Positions 1 through 7,592 of a DNA stretch of 34,904 nt are shown here, one piece after another. Source of the DNA: JACKHA01 sp041401985 (lineage in GTDB: Bacteria > Planctomycetota > Phycisphaerae > Phycisphaerales > UBA1924); contig JAWKTE010000026.1 of NCBI GenBank assembly GCA_041401985.1, forward strand, positions 1 to 34,904. The letters are read 5' to 3'. Within the stretch, counting starts at the first letter, position 1. Each line of letters begins with the position of its first letter. The notes below the pieces were generated by a model. It saw only the letters and a list, made by a program, of their open reading frames with translations, was not told the origin of the DNA and ran no database searches. The translations under genes were made by a program, and so were the position numbers.

Positions 1-734
1 GCCAGTTCACGCGGGTCGCGTCCGCGGATGATCTCCGCGGCCAGGTGCTCATCGCCAACGCCCGTCAGCGAGGGCTTGCGCTCGAGCAGGCGATCGGCGT
101 CGGCGGGCGCAGCCGCGACGCCCTCGCCCACACGCCCCGCCACCGTCGCGTCCTTCGCATCCTTCGCGTTCTCGAACTCCACACCGGCGGCGTCGGCCGA
201 ATCGGGCGTGCCCGTTTCCTCCACCTCACCCCCCACAATCCGAAGCGCCGGTGGCTGCGGGGATGATGCCGGGGAAGGCATCGAGGCAGGAGGCATCGAG
301 GCATCGAGTGTTGCGGTCGGCCTGGCCTTGGCTCGCGGCACCGCCTCGCCCCGGATCACCGCCAGCAGCGCCTCGCTCGGCTCGGCGCTGCCGACGCCCG
401 TCGCCTCGACCTGGGCGTCGTACAGCCCGCTGTGCCCCGGCTTGCCGTTCTTCACGCACAGCACGCGGACGTGCGGATCGACCAGGCGCAGGCCGTCGAT
501 GAACTGGCGGGTCCGCGCGGCGTCGGGCTCGGCATCGGGGGCCACGATGACCACGGAGCGCGTCGGCGACGTGTCGTCGATCGGGTCGGCCAGTTCGCCG
601 ATCGCATCGAGCGGCGTGCGCGAGCGGATCAGTTCGATCGCCGGGTCGCGACGCAGCGCGGCGTCCAGCCCCGTCTGCCCGACGAGGATGACTCGGATCT
701 CCGAACTCTCGTGCCCGACCGGGCTCTGGATCAC
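1..734 (-). CDS. Receiver-like/sensor protein, 3' end outside window
   Basis: The reading frame is open from a GTG at 734 to the window edge, so the C-terminus is missing. The GTG overlaps the stop of the upstream gene as GTGA, which implies translational coupling and decides the start. The first ~120 residues read like a response-regulator-type alpha/beta domain (IRVILVGQTGLDAALRR, then SVVIVAPDAEPD and HVRVLCVKNG), but I see no clear phospho-acceptor Asp motif. Residues ~142-158 are a Ser/Pro/Ala/Met-rich stretch encoded by a 50-bp repeat that occurs again at 16461. After it comes DEHLAAEIIRGRDPRELA, which resembles the opening of a GAF or similar sensory domain; that part is inference. The output domain lies beyond the edge. 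Function unknown; a signalling role is the best guess. Confidence 0.6.
   Translation of the reverse strand, partial: MIQSPVGHESSEIRVILVGQTGLDAALRRDPAIELIRSRTPLDAIGELADPIDDTSPTRSVVIVAPDAEPDAARTRQFIDGLRLVDPHVRVLCVKNGKPGHSGLYDAQVEATGVGSAEPSEALLAVIRGEAVPRAKARPTATLDASMPPASMPSPASSPQPPALRIVGGEVEETGTPDSADAAGVEFENAKDAKDATVAGRVGEGVAAAPADADRLLERKPSLTGVGDEHLAAEIIRGRDPREL
261..310. repeat. 50-bp dispersed repeat, copy 1 (inside a CDS)
   Basis: This segment matches 16461-16510 at 48 of 50 positions in the same orientation. It is itself a short tandem array of the unit GGCATCGA (spacing 8, 7, 8 bases). Here it lies in frame within the minus-strand receiver-like gene and encodes a low-complexity Ala/Ser/Pro/Met stretch at about residues 142-158. 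Confidence 0.85.
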
Positions 735-1540
735 GGCGTGCGGCTCCGGGGGTCGCGCGGCTCGCTGGTCCGCCCCTGACCGGCCCCAACACCCTTACGC
801 GGCCCAGCCGCCCGGGGATCGTCGCCCGTCAGAAGCATCGCCATTTCTTCATCGGTCAGGACCGAGCCGTTGTTTATCGGGACTTGGGCCGGGGGGCGGG
901 GCGGAGCCGGCTCGCGGCGGGGGACATCGCCGGTGGGACGCTCGGGCTCGCTCCGCGCCAGGCGGAGCGTCGGTGCGACGGTCACCACGGGCGGTGGTGG
1001 AGCCGCGTCCCGCTCGGCATCGGCGGTCGCGTTGCCGGAACTGGCCGGCTCGGCCGCCAGCGTCGCCAGCGGCACCGAGCGCAAGGCGGGGGTCGCCTTG
1101 GCCTGATACACCCAGCACACCGTCCGCGGCGCGTGCAGTTCGACCACACGGGCCAGCGCACGCCGGTCGGCCAGTCCCTCCGGCTCAACCAGCAGCATCA
1201 CCAGCGTCGCCGCGGAATCCTTGCCCGGTTCGCCCGCCCGCTCGCCGGAATCTTCGCCGGACCCGTTCTCCGAATCCTCGGCCGTCGCTCGTCGCGCGAT
1301 CCGCCCCGTCCGATGGGCCCGGCACAGTCGGGCCGCCGCGGCGAACACGTCGGTGCAGGTCTCGATCGTCACCCGCCGGCTGGCCAGCAGAGCCGTCAAC
1401 TGCGGCGTCGGCGGCGAATCCGGCGCATGCCACAGCACGCAGTGGATCGGCATCGCCTGCCTGTCGGTCGGGCCCGGCACGAGCGCAGTGTACGCGGGCA
1501 GCACGGGCGCACCCGCCACCCACCCTTTCTCCCCGTCCAT
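731..1540 (-). CDS. Hypothetical receiver-like protein
   Basis: A 269-residue protein. Its stop overlaps the GTG of the next gene by four bases, so the two are probably made together. The ATG at 1540 is preceded by GGGAG at good spacing; an internal ATG at 1453 (MPIHCVLWHAP) is the alternative start. Residues ~30-150 have alternating hydrophobic strands (IHCVLWHAP, TLVMLLVEPEG, RTVCWVYQAK) like a degenerate response-regulator receiver without an obvious acceptor aspartate. Residues ~150-230 are a Pro/Arg/Ala-rich linker, and the tail holds a short conserved-looking segment, LTDEEMAMLLTGDD. It is divergent from the acyl-CoA-ligase-like gene at 1600, with 59 bases between. I do not recognise a named family; with its partner it may form a small signalling pair. 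Confidence 0.6.
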   Translation of the reverse strand: MDGEKGWVAGAPVLPAYTALVPGPTDRQAMPIHCVLWHAPDSPPTPQLTALLASRRVTIETCTDVFAAAARLCRAHRTGRIARRATAEDSENGSGEDSGERAGEPGKDSAATLVMLLVEPEGLADRRALARVVELHAPRTVCWVYQAKATPALRSVPLATLAAEPASSGNATADAERDAAPPPPVVTVAPTLRLARSEPERPTGDVPRREPAPPRPPAQVPINNGSVLTDEEMAMLLTGDDPRAAGPRKGVGAGQGRTSEPRDPRSRTP

Positions 1541-1599
1541 CTACACTCCCTCGGTCGCGGCCCCTCGGTCGCAACACATTCCGTCCGCCCCGGAGCCAC

Positions 1600-3084
1600 A
1601 TGAGCGTGCACTGGCCGATTATCCGACGTTGCCTGAGCGAGTACGACCGCGTCGCCATCCGCGACGACCGGGGCGAGACCGCCGCGTGGAAGGTGGTCGC
1701 GGGCGCGATGCACATCCGCAGCGCCGTGCGCCGGGTCTGCAACTCGAAGACCGTGGGCCTGCTGATCCCGACGAGCGGGGCGTTCCCGGTGGCGGCACTG
1801 GGCGCGTGGATGGCGGGCAAGGTGATCGTGCCGCTCAACTACCTCCTCAAGCAGGAGGATCTGCAGTTCGTCGTGGACGACTGCGAGGCGGACACGATCA
1901 TCGCGTCGGGCGTGCTGCTGGAGCATCTGGGCTTCAGGCCGCGCGTGAAGAACCTGCTGATTCTGGAGGAGATGGACTTCAAGCGCCTGCCGGCCCCGGC
2001 CATCCCCGCGCGGGCCAGGGGCGACGACCTGGCCTGCCTGCTCTACACCAGCGGCACCAGCGGGCGTCCCAAAGGCGTGATGCTGACCCACGCGAATCTC
2101 AAGGCCAACGTCGGCCAGTGCGTCGAGTGGGTCGGCTTCGAGGGCAGCCAGCACTCGATGCTCGGCGTGCTGCCGCAGTTCCACACGTTCGGCCTGACTG
2201 TGCTGACGTTGCTGCCGCTGATGACAGGCCTGCCCGTGACATACACCGCCCGGTTCATGCCCACGCGCATCCTCGCGCTCATGCGTGAGCAGCGACCCAC
2301 CGTGTTCGTGGCCATCCCCTCCATGTACGGCGCGCTGCTGAACCTCAAGAGCGCCAAGCCCGAGGACTTCGCCTCGCTCCAGATAGCCGTCTCGGGCGGC
2401 GAGCCGCTGCCCCGCTCAATCTTCGAGGGCTTCCGCGACCGGTACAACATCACGATCAACGAGGGCTACGGCCTGACCGAGACCGCGCCGGTCATCAACT
2501 GGTGCCGCCCGGGCGAGTGGCGCAGCGGCAGCGTCGGCATGCCCCTGCCGCGCGTGCGCGAGCGGATCTGCGACATCAACACCGGGCAGGAGGTCCCGCA
2601 GGGCGAGGAGGGCGAGATCCGCGTCAAAGGCCCGAACGTCATGCGGGGCTACTTCAAACGCGACGAAGACACGGCCGCGGCCTTCGACGACGACGCGTGG
2701 TTCCGCACAGGCGACATCGGACGCTTCGACGAGCAGGGCCACCTCTACATCACCGGGCGCCTCAAGGAGATGCTCATCGTCGGCGGCGAGAACGTCTTCC
2801 CGCGCGAGATCGAGGAGGTCCTCAACCAGCACGCCAGCGTGAACGCCTCCGGCGTTGTGGGCCTGCAGGACGACATCCGCGGCGAGGTGCCGGTGGCGTT
2901 CGTGGAACTCGTGGAGGGCGCCGAGTTCAGCGAGGAGGCTCTGCGGGCCCACTGCCGCCAGCACCTTGCCGGGTACAAGGTGCCGCGCGACATCCGCGTG
3001 CTGGAGGCGCTGCCCCGCAATCCGACGGGGAAGATCATGCGGAAGGAACTCAAGAAGATGCTCGCCGAATCGGCCAAGGCGTGA
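1600..3084 (+). CDS. AMP-dependent acyl-CoA synthetase/ligase
   Basis: A 494-residue member of the ANL adenylating superfamily, which activates a carboxylic acid with ATP and passes it to CoA. All the signature motifs are visible: the phosphate loop LLYTSGTSGRPKGVMLTH (~146-163), SGGEPLP, EGYGLTETAP (~288), the RTGDIG hinge region (~369), GRLKEMLIVGGENVFP, and the C-terminal PTGKIMRKELK with its catalytic lysine (~478). The frame is open far upstream of 1600, but homology-like sequence begins only at MSVHWPIIRRCL; the upstream part is antisense to the receiver-like genes, so ATG 1600 is the start. The length is near the lower end for fatty-acyl ligases because the N-terminal domain is short. 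The substrate cannot be told from sequence; a long-chain fatty acid is plausible. The cyclo-ligase gene follows after one base. Confidence 0.93.
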   Translation: MSVHWPIIRRCLSEYDRVAIRDDRGETAAWKVVAGAMHIRSAVRRVCNSKTVGLLIPTSGAFPVAALGAWMAGKVIVPLNYLLKQEDLQFVVDDCEADTIIASGVLLEHLGFRPRVKNLLILEEMDFKRLPAPAIPARARGDDLACLLYTSGTSGRPKGVMLTHANLKANVGQCVEWVGFEGSQHSMLGVLPQFHTFGLTVLTLLPLMTGLPVTYTARFMPTRILALMREQRPTVFVAIPSMYGALLNLKSAKPEDFASLQIAVSGGEPLPRSIFEGFRDRYNITINEGYGLTETAPVINWCRPGEWRSGSVGMPLPRVRERICDINTGQEVPQGEEGEIRVKGPNVMRGYFKRDEDTAAAFDDDAWFRTGDIGRFDEQGHLYITGRLKEMLIVGGENVFPREIEEVLNQHASVNASGVVGLQDDIRGEVPVAFVELVEGAEFSEEALRAHCRQHLAGYKVPRDIRVLEALPRNPTGKIMRKELKKMLAESAKA

Positions 3085-3085
3085 C

Positions 3086-3652
3086 ATGCCCGGATCCTCC
3101 GAGGAAGCCAAGTCTGCTCTCCGCGCTCGACTGAAAGGCGCGTTTGTCTGCGCATCCGCCCAGGTGAGCCAGGGCATCATCGCCCGCCTCACCTCCCTCC
3201 CGGAACTCACCGCCGCTCGCACCATCCTCGCCTACCTGCCCCTGCCCGACGAGCCCGACCTCACGCCGCTGCTCGATCGGCTCCTGACCACCCACCGCGT
3301 CGCCCTGCCGCGCATCGACTGGCCCACGCGCCGCATGTGGGGCGTCCAGGTCCGCGACCTGGTCGCCGATGTCGAGACCACCCGCCACGGCGTCCGCCAG
3401 CCCAGGCCCGGCCCGCCTCTCGACCCCGCCGAGATCGACGCCGTGCTGGTCCCGGGCCTGGCGTTCGACGGGTCCCTGGCCCGCCTGGGACGCGGCGGGG
3501 GGTTCTACGACCGGTTCCTGGCCACCCTGCCGCCCTGCACGACCGGGATCGGCATCGCCTTCGAATCCCGAATCCTCCCCAGCCTGCCGCGGGAGGCCCA
3601 CGACGTGGCGATGGACATCGTGGTGACCGAGAGCCGCGTGCTCCGCGGGTGA
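3086..3652 (+). CDS. 5-formyltetrahydrofolate cyclo-ligase
   Basis: A 188-residue protein of normal family length. It would convert 5-formyl-THF to 5,10-methenyl-THF with ATP, returning the storage folate to one-carbon metabolism in the cytoplasm. Seen: an N-terminal basic helix KSALRARLKGAF typical of the ATP site, ILAYLPLPDEPD, and the family signature LVPGLAFDGSLARLGRGGG followed by FYDRF (~120-143). The ATG at 3086 begins one base after the ligase stop at 3084, so the two genes are almost certainly co-transcribed and probably coupled. The large antisense and alternative-frame reading frames here are shadows of GC-rich codon use. Confidence 0.92.
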   Translation: MPGSSEEAKSALRARLKGAFVCASAQVSQGIIARLTSLPELTAARTILAYLPLPDEPDLTPLLDRLLTTHRVALPRIDWPTRRMWGVQVRDLVADVETTRHGVRQPRPGPPLDPAEIDAVLVPGLAFDGSLARLGRGGGFYDRFLATLPPCTTGIGIAFESRILPSLPREAHDVAMDIVVTESRVLRG

Positions 3653-3765
3653 AGCCGCCGGGCCGAATCGCCCGAATCCAGTCGTGGCGGGAGTGGACCC
3701 GCGGGCCGATGAGGCGGTATCACATTGGTGCCGGGGCGAGTTCCCGGAGCCAGCCGGAGGGTTCC

Positions 3766-4563
3766 ATGCCAGCCAGCCCGAAGACAAGCCCCCAGACCAG
3801 CCCCCAGACCAGCCCAAGATCGAGCCCGACCCCCGCCAACGCGCACCGCGTGTCCGCGCGACCCGCGTTCACGCTCATCGAACTCCTGGTCGTCATCGCC
3901 ATCATCGCGCTGCTCATCGGCATCCTGCTGCCCGCGCTCGGGGCGGCCCGCCAGTCCTCCCAGCGGATCAAGTGCCTGGCCAACCTCCGGGGTCTGGGCC
4001 AGGGCTTCCGCCTGTACCTGAACGACTCGAACGAGGTCTTCCCACGCGTGCTGGCCCTGACGCAGACCAACACGGGCCCGGGCGAGCCGACCAGTGACAT
4101 GTCGCTGCTGGACATCCTCGCCCAATACGTCGACGCCCCGACGCCGCGGCGGAGCAATCCGCTCGTGCCCGACAGCCCCTACATCGTGACCGATCCGTTC
4201 CGCTGCCCGTCGGACCAGTCGTCCAGCGACGAGGCGTCGGGCTTCGCGCCGATCCACGAGGTCTGGGGCGTGTCGTACGAGTACGGCCCGGGGTACATCA
4301 TCGGGTTCCTCGACACGCTGCTCGTGCCCCGCCCGGCTGAGGGCGTGACCAAGGCGTACGAACTCTTCGCCGGGCGCGGGCGCGACCTGCCGATCCTCTC
4401 CGACGCCGACGAGTGGCACCCGCGGGCCAGCGGCATCAGGCGCAACAGCCTGTTCTACTCCGATCTGCGCGCCGACTGGGCGACCGAGGAGATCCCAGGC
4501 GAGGAGGCCATCGAGTTCATCGCGGCCGCCGTCCGATTCGGCGGCGGGAACCTGCGCCCGTAG
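3766..4563 (+). CDS. Prepilin-like secreted protein (H-X9-DG type)
   Basis: A 265-residue protein starting at the ATG preceded by GGAGG (3756-3760). The N-terminus has a Ser/Pro/Thr-rich leader of ~34 residues with an SPQT repeat, then the prepilin peptidase box and helix FTLIELLVVIAIIALLIGIL (~35-54), with the essential Glu at +5. The residue before the cleavage site is Ala (RPA|FTLIE), not the usual Gly. The long globular part ends in a segment WHPRASGIRRNSLFYSD (~217-233) that fits the planctomycete H-X9-DG processing-associated motif, although the final Gly is replaced. Such proteins are abundant in Planctomycetota and are thought to be secreted or pseudopilin-like; their individual functions are unknown. 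It lies 113 bases downstream of the cyclo-ligase and is probably an independent unit. Confidence 0.85.
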   Translation: MPASPKTSPQTSPQTSPRSSPTPANAHRVSARPAFTLIELLVVIAIIALLIGILLPALGAARQSSQRIKCLANLRGLGQGFRLYLNDSNEVFPRVLALTQTNTGPGEPTSDMSLLDILAQYVDAPTPRRSNPLVPDSPYIVTDPFRCPSDQSSSDEASGFAPIHEVWGVSYEYGPGYIIGFLDTLLVPRPAEGVTKAYELFAGRGRDLPILSDADEWHPRASGIRRNSLFYSDLRADWATEEIPGEEAIEFIAAAVRFGGGNLRP

Positions 4564-4599
4564 CACCGCCGTCGCGCCATCGCAAAGCGCCCAACGGCG

Positions 4600-4692
4600 C
4601 GCGAGCCGGGGCGTCCCCGCCCCGGTTGGCCCTCCGATGAACCGAAAACCCGCGGGAGATGGACGACCGGGGCGGGGACGCCCCGGCTCGCG
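4600..4692. terminator. Perfect 27-bp inverted repeat between convergent genes
   Basis: Arms 4600-4626 and 4666-4692 are perfectly complementary over 27 bases and are separated by 39 bases. The element fills the gap between the prepilin-like gene (plus) and tatC (minus), so it may end transcription from both sides. No T-run follows either arm, so it is not a textbook intrinsic terminator; it could instead be a dispersed palindromic element. The arm is extremely GC-rich (core GGGGCGTCCCCGCCCC). Confidence 0.7.
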
Positions 4693-4704
4693 TGGGCATG
4701 CCGC

Positions 4705-5730
4705 TCACGCATCCCCCGCGTCGGCCGGCTCCTTCTCCGTGCCCATGACGCGCGACGCCGGCATCCATCGCAGCAGCGCGACGCCCAGTTCGAACAGCAG
4801 GTACAGCGGCACCGCCAGCGCGACCATGCTGATCGGGTCCGCCGGCGTCAGCACCGCGCCCAGCACCATGCACACCATCACCGCCTGACGCCGGTACTTC
4901 GTCAGCCACTCGACCTGGATCAGCCCGCCCCAGCCCAGCAGCAGCACGACCAGCGGCGTCTGGAACCCGGTGACGAACGCCACCGCCAGCCCCGTGATCA
5001 TCTTGATGTACTCGCTGATCCGGTACTGCTGGAGCACGCCGGGCGCCGCCACCAGTTCCGAGCCGACGATCCGCGGCCCGCCGGGACCCACCGCGATGCA
5101 CGCCCGCAACTGCATCAGCCGATCGTTGATCCAGAGGTCGCCGACCGCCGGGTCCGGCGGGTCGGCCGGCAGCACCGGCACGCTGGGGAAGACTGCCTCG
5201 ATCGGCGGGGCCAGCACCGCCGGCGCCTGGCGACCGATGTCGGCCCCGAAGCCGATGAAGAACGCCAGCACCACCGGCAGCATGAAGAACCACATCATCA
5301 CGAGCCCCAGGCTCGTGAGCACGCCGCTGAACGGGATCAGGAAGTACGCCAGACGCTGCTCGGCCCGGCGCAGCCCCGGGGCCACGAACAGCCACAACTG
5401 GTACACCACCCACGGCGCGCCGACGACCAGCGTCATCGCGACCGACACGCGCAGGTACGCCCCGAACGTCTCGGCCGGGCCGGTCGCCTGCAGCGACGCC
5501 GGCAGGTTCCGCTCCCGCAGCGCTTCCTGCACCGGGCGGATCATGAACTCCAGCACCGGGATGCCGATCGCCAGCGCGATCGCGGCGATCGGGACCAGGC
5601 CGATGATGGCGAACATGACCCGACGGCGGAGTTCCTCGAGGTGCTCGCCGAACGTCATCGCGTTCGGGTCGGGCCCGACACGCCGGACGATCTGCCCCTT
5701 GGACGACTTCGAGTTGCCCGACTTGGCCAT
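4705..5730 (-). CDS. tatC: Sec-independent protein translocase TatC
   Basis: A 341-residue multi-spanning membrane protein, the twin-arginine signal receptor of the Tat export system for folded proteins. Seen: the cytoplasmic N-terminal motif FGEHLEELRRRV (27-38; E33 aligns with the signal-binding Glu of E. coli TatC), APWVVYQLWLFVAPGL, and the late-helix motif LTPADPISMVALAVPLYLLFELGV. About six hydrophobic helices are present. Unlike E. coli TatC (258 residues), it has a long insertion of roughly 70 residues between hydrophobic segments (PPIEAVFPSVPVLPADPP... through the ISEYIKM region), probably a periplasmic loop. I chose the ATG at 5730 (MAKSGNSK) because the open frame upstream simply reads through the repeat hairpin at 5792-5885. 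No tatA/B is seen nearby. Confidence 0.93.
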   Translation of the reverse strand: MAKSGNSKSSKGQIVRRVGPDPNAMTFGEHLEELRRRVMFAIIGLVPIAAIALAIGIPVLEFMIRPVQEALRERNLPASLQATGPAETFGAYLRVSVAMTLVVGAPWVVYQLWLFVAPGLRRAEQRLAYFLIPFSGVLTSLGLVMMWFFMLPVVLAFFIGFGADIGRQAPAVLAPPIEAVFPSVPVLPADPPDPAVGDLWINDRLMQLRACIAVGPGGPRIVGSELVAAPGVLQQYRISEYIKMITGLAVAFVTGFQTPLVVLLLGWGGLIQVEWLTKYRRQAVMVCMVLGAVLTPADPISMVALAVPLYLLFELGVALLRWMPASRVMGTEKEPADAGDA

Positions 5731-5791
5731 GCCGCTGCCGCCGAGAAGTGGAGCCACGCCGCCGGAGGGGCGGAGCGGGGAGCATAGGGGA

Positions 5792-5885
5792 AGGTGGCGA
5801 GGTGCCAAGGTGTCGAGGTGTCTCGGGCGCTGCATCGAAGGTCTTTCCTCCCTCGGCACCTTGACGCCTTGGCACCTCGACACCT
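5792..5885. repeat. Octamer tandem repeat arranged as a hairpin
   Basis: The left arm (5792-5823) is four 8-bp units of the form AGGTGNCR; the right arm (5854-5885) is four units of the same kind on the other strand. The arms pair at 27 of 31 positions around a ~31-base spacer. The element sits between the divergent tatC and sigma-factor genes, so it is in a promoter-side gap. Confidence 0.8.
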
Positions 5886-5972
5886 CCCAATCTGTTCAAG
5901 TATTGTTCGAATCCGCCAAACCCTGACGGAAACCCCCGCCCAAGGCATCCAAGCAACTGCCGGAGTAGCAGC

Positions 5973-6680
5973 GTGACCGACCATGGACGGCCCGCCGCCG
6001 ACCCCGACTCCCAGGTCGGGCCGGGCGGCGACAACCCGAGCGACCTGCTCGACGCCCAGCGGGCGTCCGCCGCCATGCGCGGCGACACCGCTGCCCTGCG
6101 CGAACTCTGGCACCAGAACCGGCGTTGGGTCGCCGGCGTCCTGCTGGCCCACAAGCCACGGACGATCGACCTGGAGGACCTCTTGCAGGACGTCGCGCTC
6201 AGCATGGTCAGGCGGATCGAGGACCTGCGCGATCCCGCGGCCCTGCGCCCCTGGCTGCGCCAGGTCGCCATCAACGCCGCCCGGGCCGCCGGTCGGCGTG
6301 AGCAGGTCCGGGCCCCGGAACGCCTCGGCCTGCGCCTCGACGCCCCGGACGCTCCCGACGCCCCGCTCGCCACGCCGGACGCCCAGCGAGCCGACATCGC
6401 CGAGCGCCACGAGGGCGCCCGTCTGCTTGAACTGGCCCGGCGTCTGCCGGAGGGCTACGCCGAGCCGCTGATCTTGAAGGCCGTCCGCGGGATGTCGTAC
6501 CGCGAGATCGGGCGGGTCATGGACCTGCCCGACACGACGATCGAGACGCGGATCGCCCGGGCCCGCCGCATGGTCCGAGAACTGGTGGCCCAGGAGTTCG
6601 GCGAGGCGACGCCGCCGCAGGCCAAGGCCCGGGCCAAACCGGGCGCGGCCAAGGCCGCGACGGGGGGCTCCGATGGCTGA
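5973..6680 (+). CDS. ECF RNA polymerase sigma factor
   Basis: A 235-residue sigma-70-family factor of the extracytoplasmic-function group. Region 2 is visible at IDLEDLLQDVALSMVRRIED...LRPWLRQVAINAARAAGRRE (~65-110), and region 4 at LPEGYAEPLILKAVRGMSYREIG...TTIETRIARARRMVREL (~160-210), a typical helix-turn-helix for -35 binding. A Pro/Asp/Ala linker joins them, and the tail is Ala/Lys-rich. The start is a GTG at 5973 with GGAG about eight bases upstream. Its end overlaps the next gene by eight bases, and that gene has the features of its anti-sigma factor. It is probably autoregulated, as is usual for such pairs, but I cannot name its promoter. Confidence 0.92.
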   Translation: MTDHGRPAADPDSQVGPGGDNPSDLLDAQRASAAMRGDTAALRELWHQNRRWVAGVLLAHKPRTIDLEDLLQDVALSMVRRIEDLRDPAALRPWLRQVAINAARAAGRREQVRAPERLGLRLDAPDAPDAPLATPDAQRADIAERHEGARLLELARRLPEGYAEPLILKAVRGMSYREIGRVMDLPDTTIETRIARARRMVRELVAQEFGEATPPQAKARAKPGAAKAATGGSDG

Positions 6681-7395
6681 CGACCACAGACCACCCAACG
6701 GCTCTCAGGGCCCGACCGATCCGACACCCGACGCCCACGACCCCACGCCAGACCAAGCCATGGACCTCGACCGCGACATCCTGATCACCCGCATCATCGA
6801 CGGGGAGGCCGGCCCGGAGGACTGGGCCGCGTTCAAGGCGCTCGCCGCGCGCGAGCCCTCGGTCTGGCGCGACCTGGCCGAGTGCCAGCAGGACCAGGCT
6901 GACCTTGCCCTGGCGGTGGGGGACGCGGCCCGCGTGGCCGATTCGATCGACCTGCCGATGGACGAGGCCCGCTCACTGCGCCTGGCCGGGCGGGTCCGCC
7001 GGGCGGTGTCGTGGGGCGGGTGGGCGATGGCGGCGGTCGTGGCGCTGGCGTTCATGACCCAGGGCCGCGGCTCGACGCAGCCGGGCCAGGGCACCACCAA
7101 CACCGCCGGGTGGAGATTGCCCGAGGGCACGATCCCCGTGAGCACGCCGGACGAGGCGTACGACGCGTACCTCGAACTCGGGCGTCAGCAGCACCGGTTC
7201 GTCGACGAGGCCCCGACGCCGCTGCTGGTCGAGACCCGCCTGCTGCAGGACGGGCGGCTCGAGGTCCACTACGTCCGGCGCGTGGTCGAACGCGTGACCG
7301 TGCGCGACCTGTTCGAAGTCGGCGTGGGAGTGGACGAAACCGGACGGGCCGTGCCGATCAGGGTGCGGGCGACGCGCGGCGAGCCCCCGCTGTAG
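6673..7395 (+). CDS. Membrane anti-sigma factor (likely)
   Basis: A 240-residue protein starting inside the sigma gene (8-base overlap), which implies coupled synthesis. The cytoplasmic N-terminal ~110 residues contain LITRIIDGEAGPEDWAAFKA and SVWRDLAECQQDQADL, a pattern common in planctomycete anti-sigma proteins; there is no HxxxCxxC zinc motif. One membrane helix follows (WGGWAMAAVVALAFM, ~114-128), then a ~105-residue extracytoplasmic domain (AYDAYLELGRQQHRFVDEAP, LEVHYVRRVVERVTVRDLF). The architecture fits a protein that holds the sigma factor at the membrane and senses something outside. The anti-sigma role is inferred from overlap and topology, not from a recognised domain. Confidence 0.75.
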   Translation: MADDHRPPNGSQGPTDPTPDAHDPTPDQAMDLDRDILITRIIDGEAGPEDWAAFKALAAREPSVWRDLAECQQDQADLALAVGDAARVADSIDLPMDEARSLRLAGRVRRAVSWGGWAMAAVVALAFMTQGRGSTQPGQGTTNTAGWRLPEGTIPVSTPDEAYDAYLELGRQQHRFVDEAPTPLLVETRLLQDGRLEVHYVRRVVERVTVRDLFEVGVGVDETGRAVPIRVRATRGEPPL

Positions 7396-7592
7396 ACCTC
7401 GCGGAACTCGCGCAGAAGTCGCGCGGCACTCGTGGCCCTCCACGCTTGCACGCGATTGCCATCGGCCCGCTTCGTTCGCACCAACGCCAAGAACCCGACG
7501 GACAGCGCGAGTCGGCGCGTCCGAGTTCCAAGACCCGTTCGCCGGATCCAGAACCAGACACCGGGAATCAGCACCCCGTTTCGGAGAGCCCC

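Noticed and set aside
28..1599. A long open plus-strand frame continuous with the acyl-CoA-ligase-like gene.
   Set aside because: It is antisense to two coupled minus-strand genes with better protein character, is Arg/Pro/Ser-rich without motifs, and the ligase family sequence starts only at 1600.
5731..5883. N-terminal extension of TatC.
   Set aside because: The extension translates the octamer hairpin and has no TatC similarity.
5903..5916. GTTCGAATCC, as in a tRNA T-arm.
   Set aside because: No matching T-stem, acceptor stem or anticodon arm could be built around it.
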